Shown here piece after piece: positions 30,501 through 39,725 of a stretch of DNA of 64,000 bases. Every line of letters begins with the position of its first letter. Within the stretch, counting starts at the first letter, position 1. The stretch is from positions 1 to 64,000 of the forward strand of contig CAZJRB010000002.1 in NCBI GenBank assembly GCA_964547995.1, read 5' to 3'. The translations under genes were made by a program, and so were the position numbers. This DNA is from CAZJRB01 sp964547995. GTDB taxonomy: Bacteria; Planctomycetota; Planctomycetia; Pirellulales; Thermoguttaceae. The notes beneath the pieces were generated by a model, which worked only from the letters and a program-made list of their open reading frames with translations, was not told the DNA's origin and ran no database searches.

Positions 30501-33500
30501 ATGCGTTCCGTCTCTTGGCGGTTTGACATAGCAGGCGTCCTCGTCGCGGCGGCGTACAGTCTGGCTGCCGGTGTCCGGCCCGCCTTGGCCGAGCCAGGCG
30601 TCCACTACCTCAGTGATCTGGCCGCCGAGGGCGCGATTGAGCACCGGCAGCAGTGGGGTAAATTAGGGCTAGACGCGGCCGCAAACAAATCGGCCCGCGG
30701 TTCGCCCATTCGCATCGGGCGGCAGGTGTACAGGAAAGGTCTCGGGCACCACGCAAACGGCGAAATCCTTGTCAAACTCAACGGTCAATATGAAGCCTTT
30801 CACGCAGACGTGGGTGTGCAGTGGCAGGGAAGCGGCCGGGGAAGCGTGATTTTTCGGGTTGAAGTCGACGGCCGGGAGGTCTTTCGTAACGGGCCGATGT
30901 CGGACAGTGATCCGCCCAAGAAAATCCGCGTGTCGCTCAAAGATGCAAAAAAACTGCGGCTGGTGGCTGACGACGCCGGCGACGGGATCTCTTACGACAT
31001 GGCTGATTGGGCCGGCGCGCGGCTGCTGGGCGGTCCCCACACTCCCGCTTTCCGTAGGGCCGTGGTCTTGCTGAACGACCGCCCTGCAACGAGACGAAGC
31101 AGGGCCGTCTGTGGGTTCTCTGTGATTGCCGAACGCACCGGCCCGCAGATGGCCGTGATCGAACCGGCTGATATGCTTGGCGCCTCTGTTCGACCTGGGG
31201 AAACAGTGCAAGTGGCCGTGCCCGTGCGAGCCCGCAGTCAACCGGTTCGGGTCTCCGCGGAGGCAACCCTGGTGCATGGGACCGGGGCGGAAGTGGAGAT
31301 TGCCTTTGCCGGCAGCACGCTTCGCCGGAGACTATCGAGTGAAGAACCCGTGCGACTTCAACTCGACCCGCCCAAACTCTCTGAAGAAACGACCCTTGTC
31401 TTGACCGTCCGGGGCGTTGCCGACGAGGCGGGGGTCCGCTGGCGGAAGGTGCAGTACGCGACGGGCGATGATTGGTTTGCGGTTCCCCTGCGATACGAGT
31501 CCGTTCCGGACAAGCGGCTCCCGCCGCCGGAACAACCTCGCCTGCGGCCTTCCATAGAAAGGAAACTCATCGAGTGGGACTGGCGAATGCAGGACGGCAT
31601 TCACACGTCGAGGGTGCCCTCCACATATCCCGACGCCATCAAGCGGACACTCGATCGAGGCGAGGCTTTGATAAGCGATCTTCGGGATAAAGGTTCGGCG
31701 TTCGAAGAACTTGCCGAACCATGGAACCGGTTGCGATCCGAGTTCCAGAAGCTTTCCGCCGAAAAAGCAGTGCCGGAAGGTGCGTGGGAAACCCTGTGGC
31801 GACGAGTACACGCGTTGCGGCGGAAGATCGTGCTGGCCAATCCGCTTGCTCGGATAGGGCCGCTGGTGTTTGTCAAGCAGGTTCCGTCCGCCTTCAGTCA
31901 TCAGTTGACGCAGTACTACGGCCGGGACGCTCGGCCCGGTGGGGGACTATTTGAGCTTGAAAAGCCGGGCACGTCCTTTGCGTGCCGGCAACTCGCCTCG
32001 AGTCTGCCCGTTGGCAGCTATCAGCATCCCGAAGTTTCGTATGACGGCCGGCGGATTCTCTTTGCCTACTGCCACGTGGACAAGAATCCGCCGAACCGGG
32101 ATGCCCACGGCAACGTGTTCTATCATCTGTACGAGGTTGCTGTCGACGGTTCGGGACTACGGCAGTTGACGGACGGCCCGTTCGACGATTTTTCGCCCTG
32201 CTGCCTGCCGGAGGGCAAGATTCTATTTGTTTCTACGCGGCGAGGTGGATTTCATCGTTGCGGCCGCGGTCCCTGTCCGGTGTACACGCTTGCTGTGGCC
32301 GAGACCGACGGTTCCGACCCACATGTCATTTCGTACCACGAGACCCATGAGTGGGACCCGGCCGTTTTGAACGACGGCCGGGTAATCTACACCCGGTGGG
32401 ACTACGTCGATCGTCATGCGGTCCACTATCAGCAACTCTGGACAACTCGGCCCGACGGCAGCAACGTGAGGATCTATTACGGGAACAACACGTTTAGCCC
32501 CGTTGGCATTTGGGAAGCCCGAGCAGTGCCGGGCTCCCATCGCGTGATGGCTACCGCTGCTGCCCATCATGCCATGACGGCCGGCTCGATCATTCTCTTG
32601 GACGTGCGGCGGGGGCTGGACGGCCCGGAGCCGATCACGCGGTTGACCCCGGACGCGTTATTCCCGGAAAGCGAAACGCGGGTGATTCGTGCCTCCGGCG
32701 GAGGCTGGCATGCCCCGGTGGGTGTCGAAGGTCCGGTGGCCGTTCCACCCGAGGCCGCCCGCTGGCCCGGGCATTGTTATCGCAGTCCCTGGCCGCTTTC
32801 CGAGAAGTATTTCCTTGCCGCATACAGTTTCGACAGCCTGATCGGCGAGCCGACCGCCAATCGCCCGAACATGTTCGGTATCTACCTGGTCGATTGCTTC
32901 GGCAATAAGGAGTTGTTGTATCGAGACCTGAATATCGCCAGCCTTTGGCCGGTGCCGTTGCGGATTCGCTCAAGGCCGGATCCCGTGTCTTCTGTCCGTG
33001 AGAAACCGGAGGGCAAGAAAGAGGGTACGTTCTTCGTCCAAGACGTGTACGCGGCGTGGCCGCCGCTGCCGAAGGAATCGATCAAGCGGCTCCGAATTGT
33101 CCAAGTCTTGCCGAAGTCGACCCCGCACATCAACAACCCGCCAGTGGGAATCCCGAATGCGTCGCCGGGCAAGCAGGTGCTGGGGACGGTGCCGGTTGAA
33201 CCGGACGGTTCCGCATATTTCGCCGCTCCGGCAGGCATACCGTTGGCATTTCAGGCGATTGACGATCTTGGTCGGGCGGTTCAGATAATGCGGAGCATTA
33301 CGTACCTTCAACCGGGGGAGCACACCTCTTGTGTCGGCTGCCATGAGCCACGCACAACTACCCCGTTGCGCCGGCCGACGGCGCTGGCACTATCCCGCCC
33401 ACCATCGCCGATCACTCCGGGCCCCGACGGCTCGCGGCCCTTCAGTTATCCTCGCTTGGTGCAACCGGTGCTCGATAGGCATTGCGTCCGTTGCCATAGC

Positions 33501-33854
33501 CGAAAAAAACCGGACGGGGGTGTGGTGCTCACAGGAGAGCCGGCGGGCCACTACTCCGTTTCCTACAACGCGCTGGCGTCCCGAGTATCGTATTCCGCCT
33601 GGGGCGGCAAGCCCGGTGATTTTCGACAAGTGAACAGTGAGCCGGTAAGTAAGCCGGGATTCCTTGGCGCTCGGGGCAGTCGGCTGATGACGTTCCTGTC
33701 GCAGGATCATTATGACGTCGATCTGAGCCGCGAAGACATGGAATGTCTGGCCACTTGGATGGATGCCAACGCCTTGTTCTACGGGACCTTCGACCCGGCC
33801 GACCAGGCCCGTCAGCAACGCGGTGAGCCAATTGCCGGGCCGGCACTGCAATGA
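30501..33854 (+). CDS. HzsA-related protein with NPCBM domain and CxxCH motifs (1117 aa)
   Basis: Secreted multidomain protein. The signal peptide covers about residues 1-30. Residues ~35-180 form an NPCBM-type carbohydrate-binding module (GSPIRIGRQVYRKGLGHHAN, a diagnostic GLGxHA motif). The middle carries a TolB/WD40-like propeller (YDGRRILFAY, DGSGLRQLTDG, EGKILFVSTRRGG, DGRVIYTRWDYVDR). The C-terminal third has two haem-c type sites, CVGCH at about 944 and CVRCH at about 995. This resembles the family annotated HzsA-related, distant from hydrazine synthase alpha subunit. No other anammox gene is present, so hydrazine chemistry is not claimed. A sugar-linked redox role is a guess. Confidence 0.8.
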   Translation: MRSVSWRFDIAGVLVAAAYSLAAGVRPALAEPGVHYLSDLAAEGAIEHRQQWGKLGLDAAANKSARGSPIRIGRQVYRKGLGHHANGEILVKLNGQYEAFHADVGVQWQGSGRGSVIFRVEVDGREVFRNGPMSDSDPPKKIRVSLKDAKKLRLVADDAGDGISYDMADWAGARLLGGPHTPAFRRAVVLLNDRPATRRSRAVCGFSVIAERTGPQMAVIEPADMLGASVRPGETVQVAVPVRARSQPVRVSAEATLVHGTGAEVEIAFAGSTLRRRLSSEEPVRLQLDPPKLSEETTLVLTVRGVADEAGVRWRKVQYATGDDWFAVPLRYESVPDKRLPPPEQPRLRPSIERKLIEWDWRMQDGIHTSRVPSTYPDAIKRTLDRGEALISDLRDKGSAFEELAEPWNRLRSEFQKLSAEKAVPEGAWETLWRRVHALRRKIVLANPLARIGPLVFVKQVPSAFSHQLTQYYGRDARPGGGLFELEKPGTSFACRQLASSLPVGSYQHPEVSYDGRRILFAYCHVDKNPPNRDAHGNVFYHLYEVAVDGSGLRQLTDGPFDDFSPCCLPEGKILFVSTRRGGFHRCGRGPCPVYTLAVAETDGSDPHVISYHETHEWDPAVLNDGRVIYTRWDYVDRHAVHYQQLWTTRPDGSNVRIYYGNNTFSPVGIWEARAVPGSHRVMATAAAHHAMTAGSIILLDVRRGLDGPEPITRLTPDALFPESETRVIRASGGGWHAPVGVEGPVAVPPEAARWPGHCYRSPWPLSEKYFLAAYSFDSLIGEPTANRPNMFGIYLVDCFGNKELLYRDLNIASLWPVPLRIRSRPDPVSSVREKPEGKKEGTFFVQDVYAAWPPLPKESIKRLRIVQVLPKSTPHINNPPVGIPNASPGKQVLGTVPVEPDGSAYFAAPAGIPLAFQAIDDLGRAVQIMRSITYLQPGEHTSCVGCHEPRTTTPLRRPTALALSRPPSPITPGPDGSRPFSYPRLVQPVLDRHCVRCHSRKKPDGGVVLTGEPAGHYSVSYNALASRVSYSAWGGKPGDFRQVNSEPVSKPGFLGARGSRLMTFLSQDHYDVDLSREDMECLATWMDANALFYGTFDPADQARQQRGEPIAGPALQ

Positions 33855-34175
33855 CGGTTCCATTGCCGGGGGGGGACAGAGATTCTCGACGGGCAACCCC
33901 GTCCGCTGTTTGCCTATCTTGCCTAATGTAGGCGGTCCCACGACTCCTCGGTCGATTCTGCCCGCTTGGGGTTGAATTTCCGGGCAAATGGGCCAAAATG
34001 GTGAATTCGACTGAGTTGAAGAAGGCAGTAACCGGGGAGATGACAGAAACAACCAGCATTCGGCGGCGTGGCATAAGTGCTTGGCATCAAAGCCTTTACG
34101 GTGACCGCAGATGCGGGGCCTTGATTGTTCCCTCCGAGCAGTACGGTTCGAGACACTATACCTCAAGGCACAACG
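33855..34175. other. 321-bp gap before the ribosomal operon
   Basis: No gene seen. It should hold the promoter of the rplY-pth-rpsF-ssb-rplI operon. A weak candidate is TTGAAT at 33972-33977 with CAAAAT at 33994-33999 (spacer 16). Confidence 0.4.
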
Positions 34176-34802
34176 ATGGCTGAAGAATTGTCCGTAGAAA
34201 TACGCGAAACTCGTGGGAAGCTCAACAATCGGCGGCTCCGACGGTCGGGGCATATTCCGGCAGTGCTTTACGGACATGGCCGGGAGAATATCTCGCTCAG
34301 CGTGCCTACGGACCAGTTGGATACCGCAATCCGGCACGGGAGCCGGTTGGTCAACCTCACCGGCGCGGTCAGCGAGTCGGCATTTGTCCGTGAATTGCAG
34401 TGGGATACGTGGGGAACCCATGTCCTTCATGTTGATTTCACGCGGATTTCCGCCGACGAGAAAGTCGAAGTCCAGGTATCGCTGGAACTGCGCGGGGAGG
34501 CCCCGGGCGTGAAAGAGGGGGGCGTGGTCGAACAACTCATCTACGAGGTCCAACTCGATTGCCCTGCCGGGGCGATCCCGGAAAAAATCTCCGTCAATAT
34601 CAACGGGCTTAGGCTCGACGAATCGATCACGCTGAACGATTTGGAGTTGCCGGAAGACGCTGCCATAGTCGGCGCCACGGAAGGCGTGGTGGTCCACTGC
34701 GTCACTCCGACCGAGGCGCCCGAAGAGGAAGCCGCTGAAGCCGAAGCGGGAGAACCAGAAGTGATCGGCGCAAAACCCGAAGAGGAAACGGAGGGAAATT
34801 GA
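34176..34802 (+). CDS. rplY: 50S ribosomal protein L25, CTC type (208 aa)
   Basis: 5S rRNA-binding ribosomal protein. The ATG at 34176 gives MAEELSVEIRETRGK, the usual CTC/L25 start. The N-terminal L25 beta-barrel (RRSGHIPAVLYGHG, LVNLTGAV, VLHVDFTRIS) is followed by the C-terminal TL5 domain (GEAPGVKEGGVVEQLIYEV, LPEDAAIVGATEGVVVHC). The last 30 residues are Glu/Ala-rich. It heads a ribosomal operon and lies 52 bp upstream of pth, a conserved arrangement. Confidence 0.95.
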   Translation: MAEELSVEIRETRGKLNNRRLRRSGHIPAVLYGHGRENISLSVPTDQLDTAIRHGSRLVNLTGAVSESAFVRELQWDTWGTHVLHVDFTRISADEKVEVQVSLELRGEAPGVKEGGVVEQLIYEVQLDCPAGAIPEKISVNINGLRLDESITLNDLELPEDAAIVGATEGVVVHCVTPTEAPEEEAAEAEAGEPEVIGAKPEEETEGN

Positions 34803-34854
34803 ATCGACCGGTGCTTGACCGTCAAACAGGCCCCGTTTACGAGGACCGAAGTCG

Positions 34855-35412
34855 ATGAAACTCGTGGTAGGCTTGGGAAACCCCGGCAGGCGCTACCGGG
34901 GTACCCGGCACAACGTCGGCTTCGAGGTATTGGCCGAACTGGCACGAAGGTTCGGCGATGGTCATATCAAGGCAAAGTTCCATGGCGAAGTGGTCGAAGC
35001 GAACCTCGAGGGCAAGCGAGTCCTCTTGTTGAGCCCGCTCACCTACATGAACGACAGCGGAAAAAGCGTTCGGGAGGCAAAGAGCTTTTACAAAATACCC
35101 GAGGAAGACCTGCTGGTCGTGTGCGACGATCTGAATTTGCCGGTGGCAAAGCTTCGTTTTCGGACGAAGGGATCGTCGGGCGGCCAAAAGGGCCTGGAGG
35201 ATATTGTTCGGCGACTGGGTACCGACGAGTTTTCCCGGCTTCGCATCGGAATCGGCGCCCCCCCCAACGGTTGGGCGTGGCCCGATTATGTCCTCAGCAA
35301 GTTTACAAAAGAAGAAAACCCGGACATCGAAGAAGCGGTCCGCCGCGCGGCCGATGCGGCGGTGGTTTGGGCCTGCGAAGGTTGCGATGCCTGCATGAAT
35401 CGATACAACTAA
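34855..35412 (+). CDS. pth: Peptidyl-tRNA hydrolase (185 aa)
   Basis: Releases peptides from prematurely dissociated peptidyl-tRNA. Active-site elements are intact: VVGLGNPG (Asn9), the catalytic His19 in TRHNVGF, PLTYMNDSG and CDDLNLPVAKLR. SSGGQKGLEDI and RLRIGIG follow as expected. Standard length. Between rplY and rpsF, the usual planctomycete order. Confidence 0.97.
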   Translation: MKLVVGLGNPGRRYRGTRHNVGFEVLAELARRFGDGHIKAKFHGEVVEANLEGKRVLLLSPLTYMNDSGKSVREAKSFYKIPEEDLLVVCDDLNLPVAKLRFRTKGSSGGQKGLEDIVRRLGTDEFSRLRIGIGAPPNGWAWPDYVLSKFTKEENPDIEEAVRRAADAAVVWACEGCDACMNRYN

Positions 35413-35432
35413 CTGCTTGGAGGAGCAACGTC

Positions 35433-35876
35433 TTGTCTGAAAACGTTTATGAAGGTATGTTCATCCTCGATACGAACCGGTACGGGCGGGATGTCACCGC
35501 CGTCTCGGGGCAAATTGTCGAGATGATTCAAGGGGCGGGCGGCGAAATGCTCGTCAGCCGGTTCTGGGAAGAACGGCGGCTGGCATATCCCATAAAAGGG
35601 CATCGCAAAGGAACCTACTGGCTGACGTACTTTCGGCTCGACGGCCAGCGGCTCGGCGGTGTCGAACACCAGTGCAAGCTGAGCGAGAATATCCTTCGGG
35701 CGATGTTCTTGAGAATCGATCCTAGGCTGGTCGACGCGCTGGTTGCCCATGCCCAGGCCGCGCCCGTTGCTGAGAAGAAGCCGGACGACACCGCACCGAA
35801 GCAGACAACGACAAGCGACGATGTCGCCGCGGCCGAAGAAACCGAACCCGAAACCGTTGCAGACGAGGAAAACTGA
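35433..35876 (+). CDS. rpsF: 30S ribosomal protein S6 (147 aa)
   Basis: Small-subunit protein S6. The start is a TTG at 35433, preceded by GGAGGAG at 35419-35425 with 7-base spacing and giving (M)SENVYEGMFILDTN. An ATG eight codons in would remove the first strand. The S6 ferredoxin-like fold is clear (EGMFILD, RLAYPIKGHRKGTYWLTYF, ENILRAMFLRID). The last ~40 residues form an acidic Ala/Glu/Thr tail, longer than usual. It is followed 41 bp later by ssb. Confidence 0.93.
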   Translation: MSENVYEGMFILDTNRYGRDVTAVSGQIVEMIQGAGGEMLVSRFWEERRLAYPIKGHRKGTYWLTYFRLDGQRLGGVEHQCKLSENILRAMFLRIDPRLVDALVAHAQAAPVAEKKPDDTAPKQTTTSDDVAAAEETEPETVADEEN

Positions 35877-35917
35877 GTTTGCGGCTACAACCATTCCAAA
35901 GGTAGGAGTGACCGATC

Positions 35918-36367
35918 ATGGCTAATTTCAACCGTGTGATTCTGGTCGGCAACCTCACGCGCGACGTGGAGGTGCGGTATATCCAAAGCGGGACGGCTGT
36001 CACCGATATCGGGTTGGCCGTAAACGATCGCGTCAAACGCAACGACGAATGGGTCGAAGAGCCGACGTTCGTCGACATCACCTTGTGGGGGCGAACCGCG
36101 GAGGTCGCCGGTGAGTATCTCAGCAAGGGCTCGCCCGTCCTGATCGAAGGCCGTTTGAAATTCGACACTTGGGACGACCGGGAAACCGGCCAGAAACGGT
36201 CAAAGTTGAAGGTGATCGGCGAGCGGATGCAAATGCTCGGCACGCGAAGCGGCGGTGGCGGTCGCCCGGCCCCATCGCGGCAAGACAACGAGTACAGCCA
36301 ACCTGCGCCCGCCGAACAAGACTACGATGCTCCGTCGGGACCACCCGACAACGATATTCCCTTCTGA
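35918..36367 (+). CDS. ssb: Single-stranded DNA-binding protein (149 aa)
   Basis: SSB with OB fold at residues about 1-105 (NRVILVGNLTRDVEVRY, WVEEPTFVDITLWGR, SPVLIEGRLKFDTWDD), then a Gly/Pro/Gln-rich linker and the partner-binding acidic tip PPDNDIPF. Standard length and place between rpsF and rplI. Confidence 0.96.
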   Translation: MANFNRVILVGNLTRDVEVRYIQSGTAVTDIGLAVNDRVKRNDEWVEEPTFVDITLWGRTAEVAGEYLSKGSPVLIEGRLKFDTWDDRETGQKRSKLKVIGERMQMLGTRSGGGGRPAPSRQDNEYSQPAPAEQDYDAPSGPPDNDIPF

Positions 36368-36385
36368 CACGGTTTACATGCAGCT

Positions 36386-36940
36386 ATGAGCAGACATACC
36401 AAGATACAAACAGGAAAAAAGAAGCGAATCCTCCCTCATCGCAGCAACCGGCTGCCCAAGGGCCCGAACGGTGGAATCGAACTGCTGTTGATCCAGCCGG
36501 TCGAGCACCTCGGTCGGCAGGGCGACGTGGTTGAAGTGCGTCCCGGCTATGCCAACAACTATCTTCTTCCCCAAGGCCTGGCTACCTTCGCGACCGACCA
36601 CCATAAGCGAATGGTGGAGAAGCACAAAGCACAACTGGCCGAGATCGAGAAGGCGCGGTTGGCCGACCTCCATGCCCTGGCCGAGGAAATCAAGGAACAA
36701 AGCGTCACCATCGAAGCCAAAGCCAACGAAGAGGGCCATCTATACGGTTCCGTTGGCGCAGTTGAAATCGTTAACGCCCTGAAACGCAACAACCTTACCG
36801 TCACCCAAGATCAGGTCAAGTTGACCGGCCCGCTGAAAGAACTCGGTCTGTACACCATCAATATCCACCTCGGTCACGAGATTGAATCGCAGTTGAAAAT
36901 CTGGGTGGTGCCTTCCGTAAGCGACGATGAGGGAAAGTAG
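36386..36940 (+). CDS. rplI: 50S ribosomal protein L9 with basic N-terminal extension (184 aa)
   Basis: L9 binds 23S rRNA domain V. The canonical start corresponds to residue ~31 here (IELLLIQPVEHLGRQGDVVEV, RPGYANNYLLPQGLA). About 30 Lys/Arg-rich residues (SRHTKIQTGKKKRILPHRS) precede it. This extension seems to be a planctomycete trait. The long central helix (HKRMVEKHKAQLAEIEKARL) and C-terminal domain (EGHLYGSVGAVEIVNAL, LTGPLKELGLYTINI) are normal. rpsR, usual between ssb and rplI, is absent. Confidence 0.95.
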   Translation: MSRHTKIQTGKKKRILPHRSNRLPKGPNGGIELLLIQPVEHLGRQGDVVEVRPGYANNYLLPQGLATFATDHHKRMVEKHKAQLAEIEKARLADLHALAEEIKEQSVTIEAKANEEGHLYGSVGAVEIVNALKRNNLTVTQDQVKLTGPLKELGLYTINIHLGHEIESQLKIWVVPSVSDDEGK

Positions 36941-37299
36941 GGCCCTTCACTTCAGCGCTCTTGCCGAATGAGGCGTATCCCAGTCCCGGTTCGCGTCAGC
37001 CGAAAATCTTTTTTCTCTCCGTGTTCATTCCACTGTGGTGAGAGCACCCGTTCGGTGGGGCGAGATTCTCTCGCAGGAACACAACTCCTTATGTAGAAGG
37101 ACGTTACGAAACCCATGTGCCTCCCCCGAAAGTGGTGGTTGCACGAACGTGGCACGTCAGTCAACCCCTCTACAGAAGCTGCGACGGCCGGGAATTCGGG
37201 TGTGATTTGCTTGCAATTCGGGCACCCAGTCCCTAGAATACCCTCTCTAAATCCTCCAATGTCCCCGGAAAGAGGATGTTACCGGAACGGAGAATAGGC
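36941..37299. other. 359-bp gap between rplI and the FHA gene
   Basis: No gene seen. It contains a small hairpin (GCGAGA / TCTCGC around TTC, 37060-37074) and, near its right end, a good promoter at 37211-37239. Hence the FHA gene and dnaB are probably transcribed separately from the ribosomal operon. Confidence 0.5.
37211..37239 (+). promoter_or_regulatory. Sigma70-type promoter for FHA gene and dnaB
   Basis: TTGCAA at 37211-37216 and TAGAAT at 37234-37239, spacer 17. It lies about 60 bases before the FHA start codon. Confidence 0.55.
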
Positions 37300-37713
37300 A
37301 TGGTGCTGGGAGAATTGATTCCCATCAAAGGTGGCGACCCCGTTGCTTTGTTGAGGCCCTCGCTCCTTGTTGGACGACGTGAAAGCTGTGATATCACGCT
37401 GCGAGCGTTGAGCATTTCCGGCCGTCACGCGGAACTGAAGGTTATCGACGGCTATTGGTACGTCATCGACAGGAACAGCAAGAACGGTGTGAAAATCAAC
37501 GGAACCCAAGTCGTCGAAAGAAGACTCGACCCGGGCGACACCGTAGCCTTTGCCAAGGAGAAGTACAAGATCGACTACGACCCGGGTGAGTTGGGCGCAA
37601 TGGGCACGCCCCCGCCCGAGATCCTGCGTAGCGACGTGTTCGACAAGCCGTTGATGGACTATAACAGCATCGAACATACGCCCGAAGACTCAGGCGTCAG
37701 CCTCGGTTCGTAG
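37300..37713 (+). CDS. FHA-domain protein (137 aa)
   Basis: Phosphothreonine-binding forkhead-associated domain. Key binding residues are present: GRRESCDI (Gly-Arg), SISGRH (Ser and His) and DRNSKNGVKING (Asn). The start at 37300 is preferred to 37276 because CGGAG lies 7 bases before it while the upstream ATG has a purine tract abutting it. The C-terminal 35 residues are Pro/Glu-rich and not part of the fold. It lies between rplI and dnaB and may link Ser/Thr kinase signalling to nearby core functions; the partner is unknown. Confidence 0.88.
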   Translation: MVLGELIPIKGGDPVALLRPSLLVGRRESCDITLRALSISGRHAELKVIDGYWYVIDRNSKNGVKINGTQVVERRLDPGDTVAFAKEKYKIDYDPGELGAMGTPPPEILRSDVFDKPLMDYNSIEHTPEDSGVSLGS

Positions 37714-37836
37714 GGCTCGCCGGCGGGGGTTTCCCCCCTCCGGTGGAGGGCGGTTGCTTCTCTGGGCGTCACTGTTTATGATGCCGTCTCTCTGGGACTC
37801 CCTAATGGAATCTTTGGCCACGGAGCACGGATCGCC

Positions 37837-39285
37837 ATGGCTACTGTTCATCGCACGGACACCACTCACGTTCCCAGCCGCGCCGGCGGCGAGAATCTCG
37901 ATCGGTTGCCCCCACATAATCTTGACGCCGAAAAGGGCGTGTTGGGAAGTCTTCTGCTCGATCCACACATGTGCGACGAGGTTGCCATGGTTATCCGGGC
38001 GGAAGACTTCTACGCCGACGCGCATCAGAAGCTCTTCACGCATCTGATTGCGCTGCACGAGGCGGATAAGCGGATTGATGCCACTTTGCTGGTAGAGCGT
38101 CTGAAGCAGGCGGGCGATTTCGAGGCGATCGGAGGGGCGCCCTATATCGCCGAGGTGGCCCAATCCGTTCCCTTTGCTGCCAACGCCGTCCACTATGCGG
38201 AGATCGTCCGCGACAAGGCAACCCTGCGGGCATTGATCCACGCCGGCACGGAAATCCTTCGAGACGTGTACGATTCTTCCGCCGATCCTGCGGAAATCGT
38301 CAGCCAGTCGGAACAAAAGATATTCGCCGTTCACGACGCGCGAAGTCCTGAGCAGGTTACCAACGCCCACGACTTGATGGTCGAGGCGTTCGACCGGATC
38401 GACGCGCGGCTCGACGGCAGCGAAGCGGGGGGCATCCCGACCGGGTATACCGATCTGGATAACATGACCGGTGGATTGCACAACTCGGAATTGGTTGTCC
38501 TGGCGTCCCGCCCCAGCATGGGAAAGACCGCTCTGGCCACGAATATGGCGGAGTACATTACCATGGAGGTGAACGTCCCGACACTGTTCGTGAGCCTGGA
38601 GATGGCGCGGCTGGAATTGGCCCAAAGGATGCTTTGCTCGCAAGGCCGGATCGACGCAAACAAGTTTCGCAAGGGATTTATTTCGTCGGACGATCGGCAG
38701 AACCTGGTGGAAGCCTCCTCGAAGTTGAGCCAGGCGCCGCTGTTCATCGACGATTCCCCTTTCCGCACCGTCACGCAGATCGCCGCCAGTGCGCGACGTC
38801 TGAAGCGCAAGCAAGACCTGGGGTTGATTGTCATCGACTACCTGCAATTGATCCATCCGGACGATCCCCGGGACCCGCGCCAAGAACAGGTTGCAAAAAT
38901 GGCCCGGCGCTTGAAGGGACTTGCCCGCGAGTTGCGGATTCCCGTCCTTTGCGTCGCCCAATTGAACCGCCAAGTCGAAGCTTCGCGTGAAAACCGCCCA
39001 AGGCTCAGCCAACTACGCGAATCGGGGGCCATCGAACAGGATGCCGACGTTGTCATGTTTATTCATCGCGAGGAGTATTATCACACACCCGAAGAGGCCG
39101 AAGAACGGGGCATCATTGGGCAGGCCGACCTAATTGTCGCCAAACAGCGCAATGGTCCCACCGGGGATGTTAAACTGTTCTGGCACAGCCAATTTACCCG
39201 CTTCGAAAACGCCTCGCAGAAGCCCTATGAGGATTTTGAGCAGTACGACGACGGCACCACAGAGTTCGATCCCGGCCACCTCTGA
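37837..39285 (+). CDS. dnaB: Replicative DNA helicase DnaB (482 aa)
   Basis: Hexameric helicase of the replication fork. The N-terminal domain (PPHNLDAEKGVLGSLLLDP, DFYADAHQKLFTHLIAL) and RecA-like domain (IPTGYTDLDNMTGGLHNSEL) are complete. Walker A is ASRPSMGKTALA, Walker B LGLIVIDYLQLI. SGAIEQDADVVMFIHREEYY and VAKQRNGPTGDVKLFW complete the family. Length is normal and no intein is present. It is preceded by an FHA gene instead of the usual rplI. Confidence 0.97.
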   Translation: MATVHRTDTTHVPSRAGGENLDRLPPHNLDAEKGVLGSLLLDPHMCDEVAMVIRAEDFYADAHQKLFTHLIALHEADKRIDATLLVERLKQAGDFEAIGGAPYIAEVAQSVPFAANAVHYAEIVRDKATLRALIHAGTEILRDVYDSSADPAEIVSQSEQKIFAVHDARSPEQVTNAHDLMVEAFDRIDARLDGSEAGGIPTGYTDLDNMTGGLHNSELVVLASRPSMGKTALATNMAEYITMEVNVPTLFVSLEMARLELAQRMLCSQGRIDANKFRKGFISSDDRQNLVEASSKLSQAPLFIDDSPFRTVTQIAASARRLKRKQDLGLIVIDYLQLIHPDDPRDPRQEQVAKMARRLKGLARELRIPVLCVAQLNRQVEASRENRPRLSQLRESGAIEQDADVVMFIHREEYYHTPEEAEERGIIGQADLIVAKQRNGPTGDVKLFWHSQFTRFENASQKPYEDFEQYDDGTTEFDPGHL

Positions 39286-39725
39286 GGCACTACCCGAGAA
39301 ACCTGGTTTGTAACACTTCAGCCGAATGGCGAAGCACTTCGTACAATGACCTTCCAAGGCCGTCGTACTACAGACGGCTGAAGTATTACCCTGATTTGAG
39401 TAGCGGCTGAATAGTAGTTTATTGTTGGTCGTCTCCCCCTTCGGGTATGGGAACCCGGGTCAAGGGGATTCGGCCGTCGAGGTGCGGGGCTCGGCTAAAC
39501 GCCGCTGTCGACGTAAACCTCCCATATCCACACAAAATCGCCCCTGTGTATCTCAAATCCCCCTTGCCCAAGGCGGCTGATTTGGGTATCTCTACGCAAC
39601 CTCAGGTCCTGGTGGGATTCTTGCGCCAAAGGTGCCCTGCTCCTCACCAGCGGCCGGCGGCCTCATCTGCGAAACTCCTCCTTCTCTCCGCTTGCGTCTT
39701 TTCAACCAACACCGAAAGGGCCTCG
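39286..39725. other. 440-bp gap between dnaB and bamA
   Basis: No gene seen. The first 100 bases hold inverted arms ACTTCAGCCG (39315-39324) and CGGCTGAAGT (39375-39384), an inner GCCGTC/GACGGC pair, and could mark the dnaB transcript end. The reading frame of bamA is open upstream of its ATG but its composition there is not protein-like. Confidence 0.45.
39315..39384. repeat. Inverted repeat downstream of dnaB
   Basis: Arms ACTTCAGCCG and CGGCTGAAGT are exact reverse complements separated by 50 bases. The inner region includes a second smaller stem. It belongs to the intergenic palindromes common in this window. Confidence 0.6.

Noticed and set aside
30501..33854. Hydrazine synthase alpha subunit (anammox)
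   Set aside because: Only distant similarity; NPCBM domain, no other anammox gene and a carbohydrate-degrading context.
37276..37299. Upstream ATG as start of the FHA gene
   Set aside because: Purine tract directly abuts the ATG; a better-spaced site serves the ATG at 37300.
39447..39725. Longer bamA N-terminus from upstream ATG
   Set aside because: Residues before MAKFRIAPP are not protein-like; a signal peptide starts properly at 39726.
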